Under the pieces are notes generated by a model. That model had not been told where the DNA came from. It worked only from the letters and a program-made list of their open reading frames with translations, and did not search any database. From JBNKZU01 sp050301795 (GTDB lineage: Bacteria > Pseudomonadota > Gammaproteobacteria > Thiohalomonadales > Thiohalomonadaceae): a DNA stretch of 64,000 bases. Both the position numbers and the translations under genes were made by a program. Below, one piece after another: positions 37,473 to 46,699 of this stretch (the first letter of the stretch is position 1; each line of letters begins with the position of its first letter). The stretch covers positions 1-64,000 of the forward strand of contig JBNKZU010000001.1 in assembly GCA_050301795.1 (NCBI GenBank), in the 5' to 3' direction.

Positions 37473-38924
37473 ATGAGTGAAGAGTTACTGATCAATGTAA
37501 CCCCACAGGAGACGCGAGTCGCCTTTGTAGAGAATGGTGTTCTCCAAGAGGTTCACATCGAACGTACTCACAAGCGTGGACTTGTGGGAAATATCTATTT
37601 TGGAAAGGTAGTGCGGGTACTTCCCGGTATGCAGGCAGCATTTGTGGATGCCGGGCTTGATCGCACCGCATTTTTACATGCCTCGGACATTGAGCAGCAA
37701 GCGTCTGAAAACGGTACAACCGATAACATCAATCATCTTCTGCGAGAAGGAGAGGAGGTGATTGTTCAGGTTTCAAAAGATCCCCTGGGCACAAAGGGTG
37801 CCCGTTTAACAACCCAACTCTCAATCCCCTCTCGCTATCTGGTCTATATTCCGTCAAGCCCGCATCTTGGGATCTCGCAACGGATCGAGGATGAAAAAGA
37901 GCGAGAGCGTTTAAAACAGATCGTAACCGACAACATGGAAGGGATTGATGGCGGATTCATCATACGAACAGCAGCAGAGGGGATCACTGAATCGGCGATG
38001 GTAAAGGATATCAACTTTCTGCAAAAGATATGGAAAGAGATCCTCTATCGCAAAGAGAATCGTAATGGCAACAATCTACTTCACGAGGATATGCAGCTTG
38101 CAATGCGTGCGATGCGCGATCTGGCGAGTGATGAGATTGAAAAGGTACGAATTGATTCGCGTGAGACCTTTAATAAAGTTAAGCAGTTTTGCGCCAAGTT
38201 TATCCCCGATTTAGTCGACAGGATTGAGCACTATGCAGGCGAACGCCCAGTCTTCGATATCTATGGTGTAGAGGATGAGATTCAAAAGGCACTGAATCGT
38301 AAGGTACAGCTAAAATCGGGAGGGTACCTGATTATTGATCAAACTGAAGCGATGACTACGATCGATGTGAATACCGGTGCATTTGTCGGACATCGGAATC
38401 TGGAAGAGACGATCTACAAAACCAATCTTGAAGCTGCACAGGCGATTGCCCGGCAGTTAAGGCTCAGAAATCTCGGTGGAATTATTATCCTTGATTTTAT
38501 TGATATGGATGGTGTTGATCATAGAAGTCAGGTTTTGCGCGCACTGGAAAAGGCGCTTGAGCGTGATCATGCCAAAACACATTTAAGCGAGGTATCGTCA
38601 CTAGGTCTGGTACAGATGACGCGAAAGCGTACCCGTGAAAGTCTTGAGCATATCTTGTGTGAGGTCTGTCCGACCTGTACCGGTCGTGGAACATTAAAGA
38701 CTGCGGAAACGGTCTGTTATGAGATCTATCGCGAGATTATTCGTGAGGTACGTGCCTTTGAGGCTCAACAGTTATTAGTTCTGGCCTCACAAGAAGTTGT
38801 AGATTTAATGCTTGATGAACAGTCGACAGCTGTAGCTGAGCTGGAGGATTTTATAGGGTGTTCGATAAAGTTTCAGGTCGAGACACTCTATACTCAGGAG
38901 CAGTTTGACGTTGTGTTAATGTGA
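37473..38924 (+). CDS. rng: Ribonuclease G
   Basis: The 483-residue endoribonuclease of the RNase E/G family has an S1 region (RGLVGNIYFGKVVRVLPGMQ), the DNase-I-like catalytic core with TTIDVNTGAFVGHRNLEETI and IIILDFIDMDGVDHRSQV supplying the metal-binding Asp residues, and the zinc-link VCPTCTGRG. It processes 16S rRNA 5' ends and some mRNAs. It lacks the long C-terminal scaffold of RNase E, which fits RNase G. yhdP follows 10 bases later. Confidence 0.97.
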   Translation: MSEELLINVTPQETRVAFVENGVLQEVHIERTHKRGLVGNIYFGKVVRVLPGMQAAFVDAGLDRTAFLHASDIEQQASENGTTDNINHLLREGEEVIVQVSKDPLGTKGARLTTQLSIPSRYLVYIPSSPHLGISQRIEDEKERERLKQIVTDNMEGIDGGFIIRTAAEGITESAMVKDINFLQKIWKEILYRKENRNGNNLLHEDMQLAMRAMRDLASDEIEKVRIDSRETFNKVKQFCAKFIPDLVDRIEHYAGERPVFDIYGVEDEIQKALNRKVQLKSGGYLIIDQTEAMTTIDVNTGAFVGHRNLEETIYKTNLEAAQAIARQLRLRNLGGIIILDFIDMDGVDHRSQVLRALEKALERDHAKTHLSEVSSLGLVQMTRKRTRESLEHILCEVCPTCTGRGTLKTAETVCYEIYREIIREVRAFEAQQLLVLASQEVVDLMLDEQSTAVAELEDFIGCSIKFQVETLYTQEQFDVVLM

Positions 38925-38934
38925 TTTCGTTAAA

Positions 38935-41900
38935 ATGGGACTATTACAGAAATTACGATCGACGCTTATCTATTTTGTACTGACAACCGTTATTCTGCTG
39001 GCTGTCTTTTCGACCGTTCTTCGCCTATTGTTTAGCTTTATTGATAGCTACAAATTAGAGTTTGAATCGCTCATTGGTGATGCACTAAAACAACCGGTAA
39101 AGATCGAATCGATCTATGCGCGCTTTGTTGGATTAAACCCGGCACTTATCCTAAAAGATATCTCCTTGCTCGATCTGCAACAGAAGAAGCCCTTTGCCTA
39201 TTTTAAAGAGCTTGCGATTGTTTTCGACCCGTTTAGCTCAATCACATCATTAAAACCGACCTTCCAACGGATTGAGATTACCGGAGCAGATTTGGTGATT
39301 GAACGGGATATTAATGGACAGATGAGTGCCGGTGGAGCAGGCCGTGCCCGACAAAAGATCGAATCCGGTTCTAAAACTGAGAATCCTAATCCTCAAAAGA
39401 AAGATGATAAAAATAGTGAAACAGGAAGTATTGGTGACTGGTTATTATCTCAATCCAATCTCGTCATCAAACAGAGTCAACTTCTATGGATTGATCGTAA
39501 GAGTGATCGCCTGATTGATATTCCTGATATTACCGTTCGGCTCCATAACAATGGAAATAAGCACCAATTAATCAGTAAGATTAATCTTCCAAAGAGGATC
39601 GGGGAGGAGATTGAGTTCATAACTACGTTCAATGGTGATCCCTTTGCAGGGAAGAAGTGGGGTGGGGAGCTCTACATCCGTAGCAATGCTCTGAATCTCG
39701 ATTCGTTCAAACCAGCTCACATCAATGGCAATCTCAATCTTTTTGGTGGAGTGGTTGATCTGAACCTCTGGGGACGGATTGCCCAAGGTAAGGTGAATCG
39801 TCTTGAAGGTCGTGTTGCGATCGATCAGTTTACGATCGCAAATCAGAAACAACGAGTAGATCTTCCTGCGGCATCGGCTTCGATATTCTGGCAACGCGGC
39901 GAGGTGATTTCAGAGCTTCAGATAAGGGATCTCAAATACAGTTCAGATCAACATCAGGGTTTTCCTGGCGCAATCGGAGCTGTATTTAATGAGGAGCATG
40001 GCGAGGTTGTGATCGATACGATAGCTCTCAATTCGGTTAAACCATTTCTTGCGCTCTATCCCGAGATTGAATCAATGGTTAGCAATGGTTCAGTTGATGG
40101 AGAGCTACGGAATATTAATGTTGCATGGAATCAATCAAAAGGCACTAAATTCTTTTGTGAAATGAACCAGGTTCAACTTGATCTCAATAAAGAGTGGCCA
40201 ATGATCAAGGGACTATCTGGCACGGTTCATTGGGAAGACAATCAATTAGGCGTCAATGTTGATAGTTCAGGTGTTGAGTTCGGATATGATGTTATCTCTG
40301 AACACGATTATCAGTTTGATAAAGTCAAAGGGACACTGTTTGCTCAGACTTCAGATGATGGTTGGCAGATTTGGAGTGATGGCTTAGAGATTAGCAATAA
40401 AAACATTAGCGTTAAATTAGGGTCAAACATACAACTTCATCGTGATACTTCCCCGCTGATATCGCTTTATGGTGATCTTGGTTTTAGTAACCTTGCTCAA
40501 ATTCGACACTATTTGCCAGAGAAGATATTGCCGGATGAAACTCGCAAATGGTTGGCAATGGCGTTTAATGGTGGCGATGTACAGTCTGGCTCAATACTGT
40601 TTCAGGGTTTGAGTAGCGAGTTTCCGTTTGAACAGAATCAGGGGATCTTCAAGATTGCCCTTGCGACAACCAATGTTGATCTAAAATTCCAGAGCGAATG
40701 GCCTAAGTTGAGTAAGGTTGATGCCTCGGTTGTGTTTGAAGGTAACGCAATGACCATTCTTGCAACAAAGGCGCAGATGTTTAACAGCCGTTTAAAAGGT
40801 ATTGATGTCAGGATTAATGATTTCAGTCACCCCTATTTAAAGATTGAAGGTGGTGGCTATCTTGCTGCCAGCGATATCATCAAGGTATTTAACAACTCAC
40901 CGCTTGGGGATCTTATCGGTGGGGCAACCCAAAGTATGAGTGCCAGCGGTGATAGTCAACTCACACTAAAACTAGGTATTCCACTCTCTTCTGCGGTTGA
41001 TCAAGATTTGATGGTCAAAGGTAAGGTGAAGATTAATGATGCGAATTTTCATGTTGCTAATGGCGTCGATCTTGGTCATACCAGCGGTACGATAAACTTT
41101 GATCAGCAAGGTGTTGAAGCAGAGATTGTGAAAACGGATATTTACGGTAAGCCAGCGACCTTCTCTGTTTATCGAGTATCACAATCACCAGAGGATAAAC
41201 GTACCGTGATCGCCGCCAGAGGTAGTGCCTTTGCCGACGAGTTGGCAAAAGCATTTCCACATCCACTTTTAAAGGCAATGGAGGGCGAGAGTGACTGGCA
41301 GGCGCAGGTTGAATTCAAGGAGGATGGTAGTGGCGATGTAAGCCTTAAGGTTGCGACAGACACACAAGGCATAGCCTTCAATCTTCCTGCCCCAATGCAA
41401 AAGGCTGCACATGAGGTACGCCCATTCACATTAGAATACAAAATTGCAGGTAAAGAGAAAGGAGCACTCTCTATCGAGCTTGAGAACTATCTAAAACTGA
41501 TTACCTCTTTAGAAGATATTCCTGGCGAGGTTTCGGGTCTGCATCTCCATCTCGGTCGTGGTGGTCAGCTCTCGTTGCCATACCCATCTAAATATCGAAT
41601 TAGTGGTAGTGCTGATGAGGTTGACCTTGAAGGGTGGATGGATCTCTTAAACACCGATAGTAAGAACGATAAGCGACTATCAAAGATTGAGATCGAGATG
41701 GAGCGGCTTCGTCTCTTATCGAACCCAAAGAGTGATGAGCACGATCCGCAGGAACAAAGGGCTGATCCCGTGCTTGAAGATTTCCCTGAGATTGATGCCC
41801 AGATTGAGCGGTTTGCATATAACAATCTTGAGTTGGGTCAATTAATCATTAACAGCAATAAATCGGATCAGCATTTAAAGATTCCGATGATTCGATTGAT

Positions 41901-42630
41901 TCATCCACAACTAAGGGTCGAAGGAAGTGGAACCTGGGATGGGCAACAAGGAACGGCATTAAACATCATGCTCTCCACCACTAACCTCGGAGATGTATTT
42001 ACAGTATTAAATCAAGATAAACTGGTTTCTGAAGGCAAAGGGAGCCTAAAGGGTGATCTGACGTGGGAGGGCTCTCCTTTCAACTTTGATCTTGCCAAAC
42101 TCAATGGCAATCTTCGCCTGAATTTAAAAGATGGCGTAATCGAAGAGGTCGAAGTTGGCGGCGCTGGAAACCTTATTGGTCTCTTCAGTATAAAGAGTAT
42201 CTTTAAACGTATGGCTCTGGACTTCTCAGATGTTCGTGAAAAGGGCGTTGAGTATGATCTGATCAATGGAGATTTCCGCATTGAAAACGGCCAGGGTTAC
42301 ACCGAAAACCTGAAAATGGATTCAACCCCTGCAAAGGTGTTGATTACCGGACGTATTGGTTTAGCGACCGAGGATATTGATCAAACCGTAACAGTGGTTC
42401 CAAATGTTTCTGATACGTTATCCGTCGCTGGTGCATTGGCATGGGGGCCTCAAACAGCCGCAGTCTTGTTGCTGTTAAATAAGGTGTTTGAGAAGAATAT
42501 TGATGCCAATGCCATTATTCAATATAAGGTTGAAGGATCATGGAGTGAACCGACGGTTACCAAGATAGAGAATAAGAAGAGTCCTCCTGTAACGGATGGT
42601 CAAGAGATCAAGGGAGTGATAAATGAATAG
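38935..42630 (+). CDS. yhdP: YhdP-type AsmA-like phospholipid transport protein
   Basis: The 1231-residue protein has one N-terminal membrane helix (YFVLTTVILLAVFSTVLRLL) followed by a very long periplasmic beta-rich region. It ends in an AsmA-C-like domain (GNLIGLFSIKSIFKRMALDF ... VTVVPNVSDTLSVAGALAWGP). YhdP belongs to the bridge-like AsmA proteins that carry phospholipids between the membranes. The maf-rng-yhdP-nitrilase order matches Pseudomonas. Its end overlaps the small downstream gene by 8 bases. Confidence 0.94.
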   Translation: MGLLQKLRSTLIYFVLTTVILLAVFSTVLRLLFSFIDSYKLEFESLIGDALKQPVKIESIYARFVGLNPALILKDISLLDLQQKKPFAYFKELAIVFDPFSSITSLKPTFQRIEITGADLVIERDINGQMSAGGAGRARQKIESGSKTENPNPQKKDDKNSETGSIGDWLLSQSNLVIKQSQLLWIDRKSDRLIDIPDITVRLHNNGNKHQLISKINLPKRIGEEIEFITTFNGDPFAGKKWGGELYIRSNALNLDSFKPAHINGNLNLFGGVVDLNLWGRIAQGKVNRLEGRVAIDQFTIANQKQRVDLPAASASIFWQRGEVISELQIRDLKYSSDQHQGFPGAIGAVFNEEHGEVVIDTIALNSVKPFLALYPEIESMVSNGSVDGELRNINVAWNQSKGTKFFCEMNQVQLDLNKEWPMIKGLSGTVHWEDNQLGVNVDSSGVEFGYDVISEHDYQFDKVKGTLFAQTSDDGWQIWSDGLEISNKNISVKLGSNIQLHRDTSPLISLYGDLGFSNLAQIRHYLPEKILPDETRKWLAMAFNGGDVQSGSILFQGLSSEFPFEQNQGIFKIALATTNVDLKFQSEWPKLSKVDASVVFEGNAMTILATKAQMFNSRLKGIDVRINDFSHPYLKIEGGGYLAASDIIKVFNNSPLGDLIGGATQSMSASGDSQLTLKLGIPLSSAVDQDLMVKGKVKINDANFHVANGVDLGHTSGTINFDQQGVEAEIVKTDIYGKPATFSVYRVSQSPEDKRTVIAARGSAFADELAKAFPHPLLKAMEGESDWQAQVEFKEDGSGDVSLKVATDTQGIAFNLPAPMQKAAHEVRPFTLEYKIAGKEKGALSIELENYLKLITSLEDIPGEVSGLHLHLGRGGQLSLPYPSKYRISGSADEVDLEGWMDLLNTDSKNDKRLSKIEIEMERLRLLSNPKSDEHDPQEQRADPVLEDFPEIDAQIERFAYNNLELGQLIINSNKSDQHLKIPMIRLIHPQLRVEGSGTWDGQQGTALNIMLSTTNLGDVFTVLNQDKLVSEGKGSLKGDLTWEGSPFNFDLAKLNGNLRLNLKDGVIEEVEVGGAGNLIGLFSIKSIFKRMALDFSDVREKGVEYDLINGDFRIENGQGYTENLKMDSTPAKVLITGRIGLATEDIDQTVTVVPNVSDTLSVAGALAWGPQTAAVLLLLNKVFEKNIDANAIIQYKVEGSWSEPTVTKIENKKSPPVTDGQEIKGVINE

Positions 42631-42955
42631 GTTTGGATTTGTCGTTCTGTTGCTGGCAATCGTGTTTTCGCCACCGACTGTTGCACAGCAGTGGACGATG
42701 AGCGCTGCGGAATGGTCACTGCCGAGATCCGGCGATCGATTGCTTGATTTTCCTCAACTACACCAGTTAATGCAGGCGTTTATCACACAACGCAATAGCA
42801 TAATCACAATCACCTATCCTGGTGGCGACGAGGGGATCCTTTGGGCAGAAGAACTCAAAGGATGGTTTGTGGCGCTTGGCGTGGAAAATAGTCGTATAGA
42901 GTTAGTGCCTGGAAGCGCTGTGGCTGATATGATAACCCTAGGTATACAACAATAA
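42623..42955 (+). CDS. Small exported protein of unknown function
   Basis: The 110-residue protein has a signal peptide (FVVLLLAIVFSPPTVAQQ, cleavage after VAQ or VA). The mature protein of about 88 residues has ITITYPGGDEGILWAEELKGWFVALGV, read here as two stretches, which looks like an alpha/beta OmpA-like or phosphotransfer-like fold but with no recognised motif. It overlaps yhdP by 8 bases and precedes the nitrilase gene, so it is co-expressed with both. I do not recognise the family. Confidence 0.7.
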   Translation: MNRFGFVVLLLAIVFSPPTVAQQWTMSAAEWSLPRSGDRLLDFPQLHQLMQAFITQRNSIITITYPGGDEGILWAEELKGWFVALGVENSRIELVPGSAVADMITLGIQQ

Positions 42956-42976
42956 TCGTTAGAGAGTTAAAGAGTA

Positions 42977-43801
42977 ATGATGAATCGCGTTGCCGCAGTG
43001 CAAATGGCCTCGGGGTCAAACCTCAATGCAAATCTGTTAGAAGTCGAACGCTTGGTTTCGCAAGCGGCTGATCGTGGTGCATCACTGGTTGTTTTGCCTG
43101 AGAACTTTACACTCATGGGACTTAAAGAGAAGGATATTGTTGCGATTAAGGAGCCCTATGGCGATGGCAAGATTCAGCGCTTTCTTTCAGATATGGCAAA
43201 GAAGTTTGGGTTATGGATCGTTGGTGGAACCATTCCAATCGAATCAACTCACCCTGACAAGGTCTTTTCAGCCTGTCTCCTTATCAATGATAAAGGCGAG
43301 ACAGTCGCACGCTATGACAAACTTCATCTATTTGATGTGACCATTACCGAGAGCAATGAGACCTATAATGAGTCTGCGACCTTTGAACCCGGTAATGATG
43401 TTGTTGTGGTCGATACGCCATTTGGAAGACTTGGAATGGCAGTCTGTTATGACCTCCGTTTTCCCGGTATCTTCAGAAGAATGCAGGATTTGGATGTCGA
43501 TCTCATTACCATCCCCTCATCATTTACCGCCATCACCGGCAAGGCGCATTGGGATATCTTGGTTCGCGCCCGTGCGATTGAAAATCTCACTTTCGTCATC
43601 GCTTCAGCGCAAGGTGGCTATCATGTTAATGGTCGTGAAACCTATGGTCATAGCATGATTGTTGACCCTTGGGGTAACAAGCTGGACGAGTTGCCGAGAG
43701 GATCAGGTATTGTTTATGCTGATCTTGATATGGCACGTCAGAAAGAGATTCGCAAAAACTTCCCCGTTCTGTCACACCGCCGGTTGCAGTGTCACTTGTA
43801 A
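42977..43801 (+). CDS. Carbon-nitrogen hydrolase (nitrilase superfamily, Nit-like)
   Basis: The 274-residue enzyme has the Glu-Lys-Cys triad in LVVLPENFTLMG, ARYDKLHLFDV and MAVCYDLRFPG. The closest characterised group is the Nit/YafV set that removes amide from deaminated glutathione or similar dead-end metabolites; substrate here is inferred from family. ATG at 42977 and 42980 are both possible. In Pseudomonas, tldD follows this gene. Here the convergent darP follows directly and tldD is absent. Confidence 0.93.
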   Translation: MMNRVAAVQMASGSNLNANLLEVERLVSQAADRGASLVVLPENFTLMGLKEKDIVAIKEPYGDGKIQRFLSDMAKKFGLWIVGGTIPIESTHPDKVFSACLLINDKGETVARYDKLHLFDVTITESNETYNESATFEPGNDVVVVDTPFGRLGMAVCYDLRFPGIFRRMQDLDVDLITIPSSFTAITGKAHWDILVRARAIENLTFVIASAQGGYHVNGRETYGHSMIVDPWGNKLDELPRGSGIVYADLDMARQKEIRKNFPVLSHRRLQCHL

Positions 43802-43808
43802 CCCAGTT

Positions 43809-43842
43809 GTGCGTCTCTCTTATTCTGATGAGATAGACGCAC
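43809..43842. terminator. Palindromic hairpin between convergent nitrilase and darP genes
   Basis: GTGCGTCT pairs perfectly with AGACGCAC, extended inside by TCT/AGA, giving an 11-bp near-perfect stem. It spans the intergenic gap and the last codons of darP. There is no T-tract on either strand, so it may stop transcription poorly but mark and protect both 3' ends. Confidence 0.5.
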
Positions 43843-44353
43843 TAAGATAACGAAACAGTTCTCGAAACGATTTGGGTGGCTTTTGGTTGCTCGCCTCTTT
43901 TTTGGCATTTCTGATCAATTGGCGGATGGTCTGAGCACTCAGATTCGGATGCTGATCTAATAACTCCGTTAATGCACGATCACCCTCCGGGCTCAACAGG
44001 CGTTCTCGCCAGCGCTCCAATGTATGGAGGTGGGCTGCCTTTAGATGATCCTGTTGGTTGAATCGGTTTAGTGCGGTCTCAACATCATTAACATCAAAAC
44101 CTCGCATCAGCTTACCAATGAACTGGAGCTGTCGCTTCTTAGCACCATTACTACTCATTCGTTTATAGTCATTAATGGCATCGACCAGATTTGGCGGGAG
44201 TGAAATTGTGCTGAGTTTATCGGCCGAGAGTTCAGTTAATGCTTTTCCAAGTTGTTGTTTGTGTTCGGCGATACGTTTTAACTCAGATTTACTGATGAGC
44301 TCTTCCTCTTCAGTATCAATCCCCCATTCGTTTGGATCATGTTTTGAATTCAT
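43820..44353 (-). CDS. darP: Ribosome-associated protein DarP (YjgA family)
   Basis: The 177-residue, charged, helical protein matches YjgA/DUF615: EEELISKSELKRIAEHKQQLG, LPPNLVDAINDYKRMSSNGAKKRQLQFIGKLMR (two stretches), and a C-terminal ELFRYL. DarP assists late 50S subunit assembly. It converges with the nitrilase gene. In relatives it sits between tldD and pmbA, neither of which is here. Confidence 0.94.
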   Translation of the reverse strand: MNSKHDPNEWGIDTEEEELISKSELKRIAEHKQQLGKALTELSADKLSTISLPPNLVDAINDYKRMSSNGAKKRQLQFIGKLMRGFDVNDVETALNRFNQQDHLKAAHLHTLERWRERLLSPEGDRALTELLDQHPNLSAQTIRQLIRNAKKEASNQKPPKSFRELFRYLSASISSE

Positions 44354-44375
44354 AATATGAGTTTAAACTACCTGA

Positions 44376-44645
44376 TTATTCATCTTCGTCGAAGCGTCGA
44401 TTAAACAACTCCCGGATGGCATTGAGTGCGTTTTTTTCATCGCTGCCCATGATGGTAATTGTGACCTGTGTTCCACACGAGGCTGCTAACATCATAACGC
44501 CCATAATGCTTTTTGCATTGACTTCACGGTTGTTTCTGCTGAGTGTGATGTCACTTTTAAACTGGGAAGCAAGCGCAACAAGCTTGGCAGCGGCACGCGC
44601 ATGTAGCCCCAATTTATTAATGACATCAATGGTGCTTGTTTGCAT
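44376..44645 (-). CDS. HPr-family phosphocarrier protein
   Basis: The 89-residue protein has the phosphorylated His in NKLGLHARAAAKLV. The regulatory Ser region NAKSIMGVMMLAAS keeps the Ser that HprK targets. HPr accepts phosphate from enzyme I and passes it to EIIA proteins. Its start overlaps the end of the EIIA-Man gene by 20 bases. With EIIA-Man, HprK and PtsN nearby but no sugar EIIB/EIIC, this is a regulatory rather than sugar-transport PTS. No ptsI is in the window. Confidence 0.95.
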   Translation of the reverse strand: MQTSTIDVINKLGLHARAAAKLVALASQFKSDITLSRNNREVNAKSIMGVMMLAASCGTQVTITIMGSDEKNALNAIRELFNRRFDEDE

Positions 44646-45057
44646 CGCTTAGTGTCACCTGACAGATATCGTCATTACATAACAGGATGCCACGGGTTCC
44701 CCCGTCAATCGCCATTGAGGTTGCTTCATCTAATGTTGCATTAACCTCAGCGAAGACCTTTAAAAGCATTGAGAGATTAAGCCCTGAAACGACTTGAATA
44801 TTACGTTGATGGAGTAGACGACAGGCAAGATTCCCAGGTGTGGCACCATAGAGATCAGCTAAAACGAGTACACCATCACCCTGATCAAGCTCATCAATCG
44901 ATTCGGTGACGCGCTGTAGTAAGCGATCAAAGTCGTCTTCTGTGGTAACGGATATATTTCGGTGAGGAAGTGGTTCGGTACAAATGGTGTTTTTCGCCAT
45001 CTCCAACATCTCATGGCCGATATGCTGGTGCGTGATCAGAAGTAGTCCGATGCTCAT
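44626..45057 (-). CDS. PTS EIIA component, mannose-family type
   Basis: The 143-residue protein has the phospho-His region IGLLLITHQHIGHEMLE, LADLYGATPGNLACRLL, and VVSGLNLSMLLKVF, as in EIIA-Man domains. No EIIB, EIIC or EIID genes accompany it, so it is likely a regulatory EIIA. It overlaps rapZ by four bases at one end and HPr by 20 at the other, so all three should be translated together. Confidence 0.92.
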   Translation of the reverse strand: MSIGLLLITHQHIGHEMLEMAKNTICTEPLPHRNISVTTEDDFDRLLQRVTESIDELDQGDGVLVLADLYGATPGNLACRLLHQRNIQVVSGLNLSMLLKVFAEVNATLDEATSMAIDGGTRGILLCNDDICQVTLSDANKHH

Positions 45058-45905
45058 GGTAGTTCTCGATGCCGGATTAAGGTCCGGTAGCCTGTCTCTG
45101 AAAAGGATTGTGCAAGTCGTTCAGTGAAGTAGACCGAGCGGTGTTGCCCGCCGGTACAGCCAATAGCGATGGTTAGGTAACTACGTTTGTCATTCTGGAA
45201 TGACGGTATCCAGTTATTGAGAAAGTGATAGATATCCTCAAACATTCGATTGACCTCAAAATGGTTCTCAAGGAAATGGACAACCTCTTTGTCCCGGCCT
45301 GTAAATGGTCTAAGGTTTGCCTCCCAATGAGGGTTTGGAAGACAACGAACATCAAATACATAATCGGCCTCAACAGGGAGTCCATGCTTAAACCCGAACG
45401 ATTCAAATAGAATCGACATGGTGGTGTTTTCATTGCGTCCTGCGTGTTTACGAATAAGATCTCTTAATTCATGAACATTAGTGCGACTGGTATCAATCGA
45501 GATATCGGACATTTCAGAGATCGCATGTAACAGGATTCGTTCATTAGTGATGGCATCGTCAAGTGCCTGTTCTTGCGCTGACAGAGGGTGTTTACGGCGT
45601 GTTTCACTGAATCGTTTGATGAGAATTTCATCATTCGCATCAAGATAGATGATTCTGTATTGAATTCCGTTCTCTTCAATCGTACTGATGATCTCTGAAA
45701 AAGGCGTTGCTGAGAGATTACGCGCATCAATGCCTATGGCTGTATGTTCGTAGATCCCGTTCTCATCATTGATAATCTCATTGATAAATGCGGGCAGTAC
45801 TGCAACAGGCATGTTGTCGATACAATAGAATCCGAGGTCTTCAAGGGCATCAAGGGCGATACTCTTTCCGGCTCCAGAGGTTCCACTTAGGATAAAAATT
45901 TCCAT
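45054..45905 (-). CDS. rapZ: RNase adaptor protein RapZ
   Basis: The 283-residue protein has Walker A LSGTSGAGKSIALDALED at the N terminus, IYLDANDEILIKRFSETRRKHP, and the C-terminal IAIGCTGGQHRSVY. RapZ binds nucleotides and, in enterobacteria, glucosamine-6-phosphate and small RNAs that control glmS. Its place among ptsN, HPr and hprK matches many proteobacteria. Confidence 0.96.
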   Translation of the reverse strand: MEIFILSGTSGAGKSIALDALEDLGFYCIDNMPVAVLPAFINEIINDENGIYEHTAIGIDARNLSATPFSEIISTIEENGIQYRIIYLDANDEILIKRFSETRRKHPLSAQEQALDDAITNERILLHAISEMSDISIDTSRTNVHELRDLIRKHAGRNENTTMSILFESFGFKHGLPVEADYVFDVRCLPNPHWEANLRPFTGRDKEVVHFLENHFEVNRMFEDIYHFLNNWIPSFQNDKRSYLTIAIGCTGGQHRSVYFTERLAQSFSETGYRTLIRHRELP

Positions 45906-45907
45906 AG

Positions 45908-46690
45908 TTACGGTTTAAGTAGCTGGCTCTGTTTGATTTGAAATTCAGTCTCGGTATTGTACCCTGAGTTTCTAGATTTCCTATCACTAATTAGCATTTC
46001 GATCATTAAAGCTGTCGATGAGAGATCTGAGGGTCTAAGTTGGATTGACTCAATCATGGTTCCATAGATTTGGGTGGCGTCGATTTTGCTGAAGGGTTGG
46101 TGCAACATTGTCGATTCTGAATCCAGAGTGACAATAAAATCGATGCTGTGATGAGAGGCAATCGCCTCATCGCCATGACTATGGCGGAGATTCATGATTG
46201 GAAGTTGGTCTATATGGAGCACATCCAGAAGCAGCTCGGGAGAGAACCCATAGATCTTATCGCTGTTATCAGGGGTGTAGATCATGGTGATATCATCACA
46301 AATCATCTGTGCGCCCCGATCAATGAGGTTCAATGTCAATAGACTTTTTCCAACACCGCTTTTTCCTTGGATTAATACCCCGATATCGTCAATGACAACA
46401 AGATTGGCGTTGATTTGTTGAGCGTGCTCCAACTGCTGTTGCAGAAAAGTCTCAATCGCAGTGTGCAGGATCTCAGGCTCTAGTTGAGTTTGAATAATCG
46501 GTCTCTGGTTGAGCGCAAGGGTAGAGTGGTGCCCCTCTTTGATGATTTGACTGGTTTGATAGGGGTGATTGCGATGAAGACTTTGTGATAATAGAAACAG
46601 GATCTCTTGATCCGTGTTCAGAATCTGGATATCGGTTCGGTGCTGGGTTTGAAGCGTGTCGACGAGTTGAGAAAGAGTGAAGCAGGGCAT
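45908..46690 (-). CDS. Divergent HPr kinase/phosphorylase (HprK-like)
   Basis: The 260-residue protein is shorter than usual HprK (about 310). The P-loop IQGKSGVGKSLLTLNLIDRG and the following CDD are intact. The His of the usual VHGVLxD segment is replaced (NANLVVIDD), and the HprK signature ExRGLG is replaced by HIDQLP in PELLLDVLHIDQLPIMNLR. Family HprK both phosphorylates HPr on Ser46 and reverses it; loss of these features suggests altered or lost activity. It lies between rapZ (2 bases) and ptsN (9 bases), and the HPr gene nearby keeps the target Ser. Confidence 0.8.
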   Translation of the reverse strand: MPCFTLSQLVDTLQTQHRTDIQILNTDQEILFLLSQSLHRNHPYQTSQIIKEGHHSTLALNQRPIIQTQLEPEILHTAIETFLQQQLEHAQQINANLVVIDDIGVLIQGKSGVGKSLLTLNLIDRGAQMICDDITMIYTPDNSDKIYGFSPELLLDVLHIDQLPIMNLRHSHGDEAIASHHSIDFIVTLDSESTMLHQPFSKIDATQIYGTMIESIQLRPSDLSSTALMIEMLISDRKSRNSGYNTETEFQIKQSQLLKP

Positions 46691-46699
46691 CCGGTAAGA

